From: Diadophis punctatus similis
Lineage: Eukaryota > Chordata > Lepidosauria > Squamata > Dipsadidae
Assembly (NCBI GenBank): GCA_023053685.1
Contig: JALIGW010000005.1
Span: forward strand, 53,280,742 to 53,344,741
Direction of reading: 5' to 3'
DNA length: 64,000 bases
Of this stretch, positions 63,750 through 64,000 are shown one piece after another. How positions within the stretch are numbered: the stretch's first letter is position 1; every line of letters begins with the position of its first letter. The notes under the pieces were generated by a model. It had not been told where the DNA came from, searched no databases, and saw only the letters and a list, made by a program, of their open reading frames with translations. The position numbers and the translations under genes are program-made.

Positions 63750-64000
63750 CAGGGGTGTCAAACTGGATTTCTTTGAAGGCCGGATCAGCACTGTAGTTGT
63801 CCTCCACGGGCTGGCGGGTGGGAGACGGGACAGACGGCAGACGGGACGGACGCCTCCTGCAGCATTCTGCCGGCCAAAACAGGGGGCGGGGGCCCTGCAC
63901 ACAGCCCCCACGCCCCATTTTCAGCCTGGATGGCCTCCTGCAGCACTCTGCAGGCCAAAACGGGGTGCGAGGGGAGGTGCCCCGTTTTCACTAGCAGAGG
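63750..64000. mobile_element. hAT-type element (CAGGGGTGTCAAACT family), cut by window end
   Basis: The left end CAGGGGTGTCAAACTGGA follows CATTATCC. The interior has GC-rich repeats of CTCCTGCAGCA(C/T)TCTG at 63852 and 63932. The right end is outside. Confidence 0.72.

Overview
The window is nuclear DNA of a vertebrate, most likely a squamate reptile and plausibly a snake. Three multi-exon genes can be rebuilt by splicing, with GT-AG introns and consistent reading frames. The squamate signal comes from the repeats: Sauria-type tRNA-derived SINEs, CR1/L2-type LINE pieces, a SPIN-type hAT element, long (AAAAT)n and (GAA)n tracts, and many short hAT-like elements. About 90 percent of the window is intron or intergenic DNA.

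Layout. (1) 2725-19826, plus strand: the last 12 coding exons of HPS3, a BLOC-2 subunit; the 5' exons lie left of the window. (2) 19827-22648: a convergent intergenic gap holding a SPIN-type hAT element. (3) 22649-47533, minus strand: a complete ceruloplasmin gene (CP), 18 coding exons and 1051 codons plus stop. All trinuclear copper ligands, all three type-1 copper sites and both ferroxidase iron sites are present. (4) 49518-57819, minus strand: a complete TM4SF18 gene, 5 coding exons and 201 residues. (5) 57820-64000: upstream DNA with repeats and no exon that I can support. The order HPS3 (+), CP (-), TM4SF18 (-) matches human 3q24-q25, so this is a conserved syntenic block. The three genes do not form a pathway: HPS3 acts in lysosome-related organelle biogenesis, CP in ferroxidase and copper handling, and TM4SF18 is an L6-family membrane protein.

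The points most worth a second look are in CP. The domain-2 type-1 copper site has Met where human CP has Leu. The stop codon lies just before the exon-18 splice donor, which would prevent the GPI-anchored isoform known in mammals. The exon 9/10 junction is phase 0, with a shortened linker. Among the repeats, eight hAT-type insertions keep readable 8-bp target duplications on both sides (five perfect copies in finished pairs, the rest 7/8, plus a ninth perfect pair on the palindromic element at 17144). One 540-bp copy in CP intron 1 is a chain of hairpins carrying repeated ETS-like CCGGAAGT motifs. Two solo LTRs have perfect 5-bp duplications. A TIR element in TM4SF18 intron 2 contains a 144-bp tandem array. 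I saw no tRNA, rRNA, CRISPR array, or undescribed protein-coding system.
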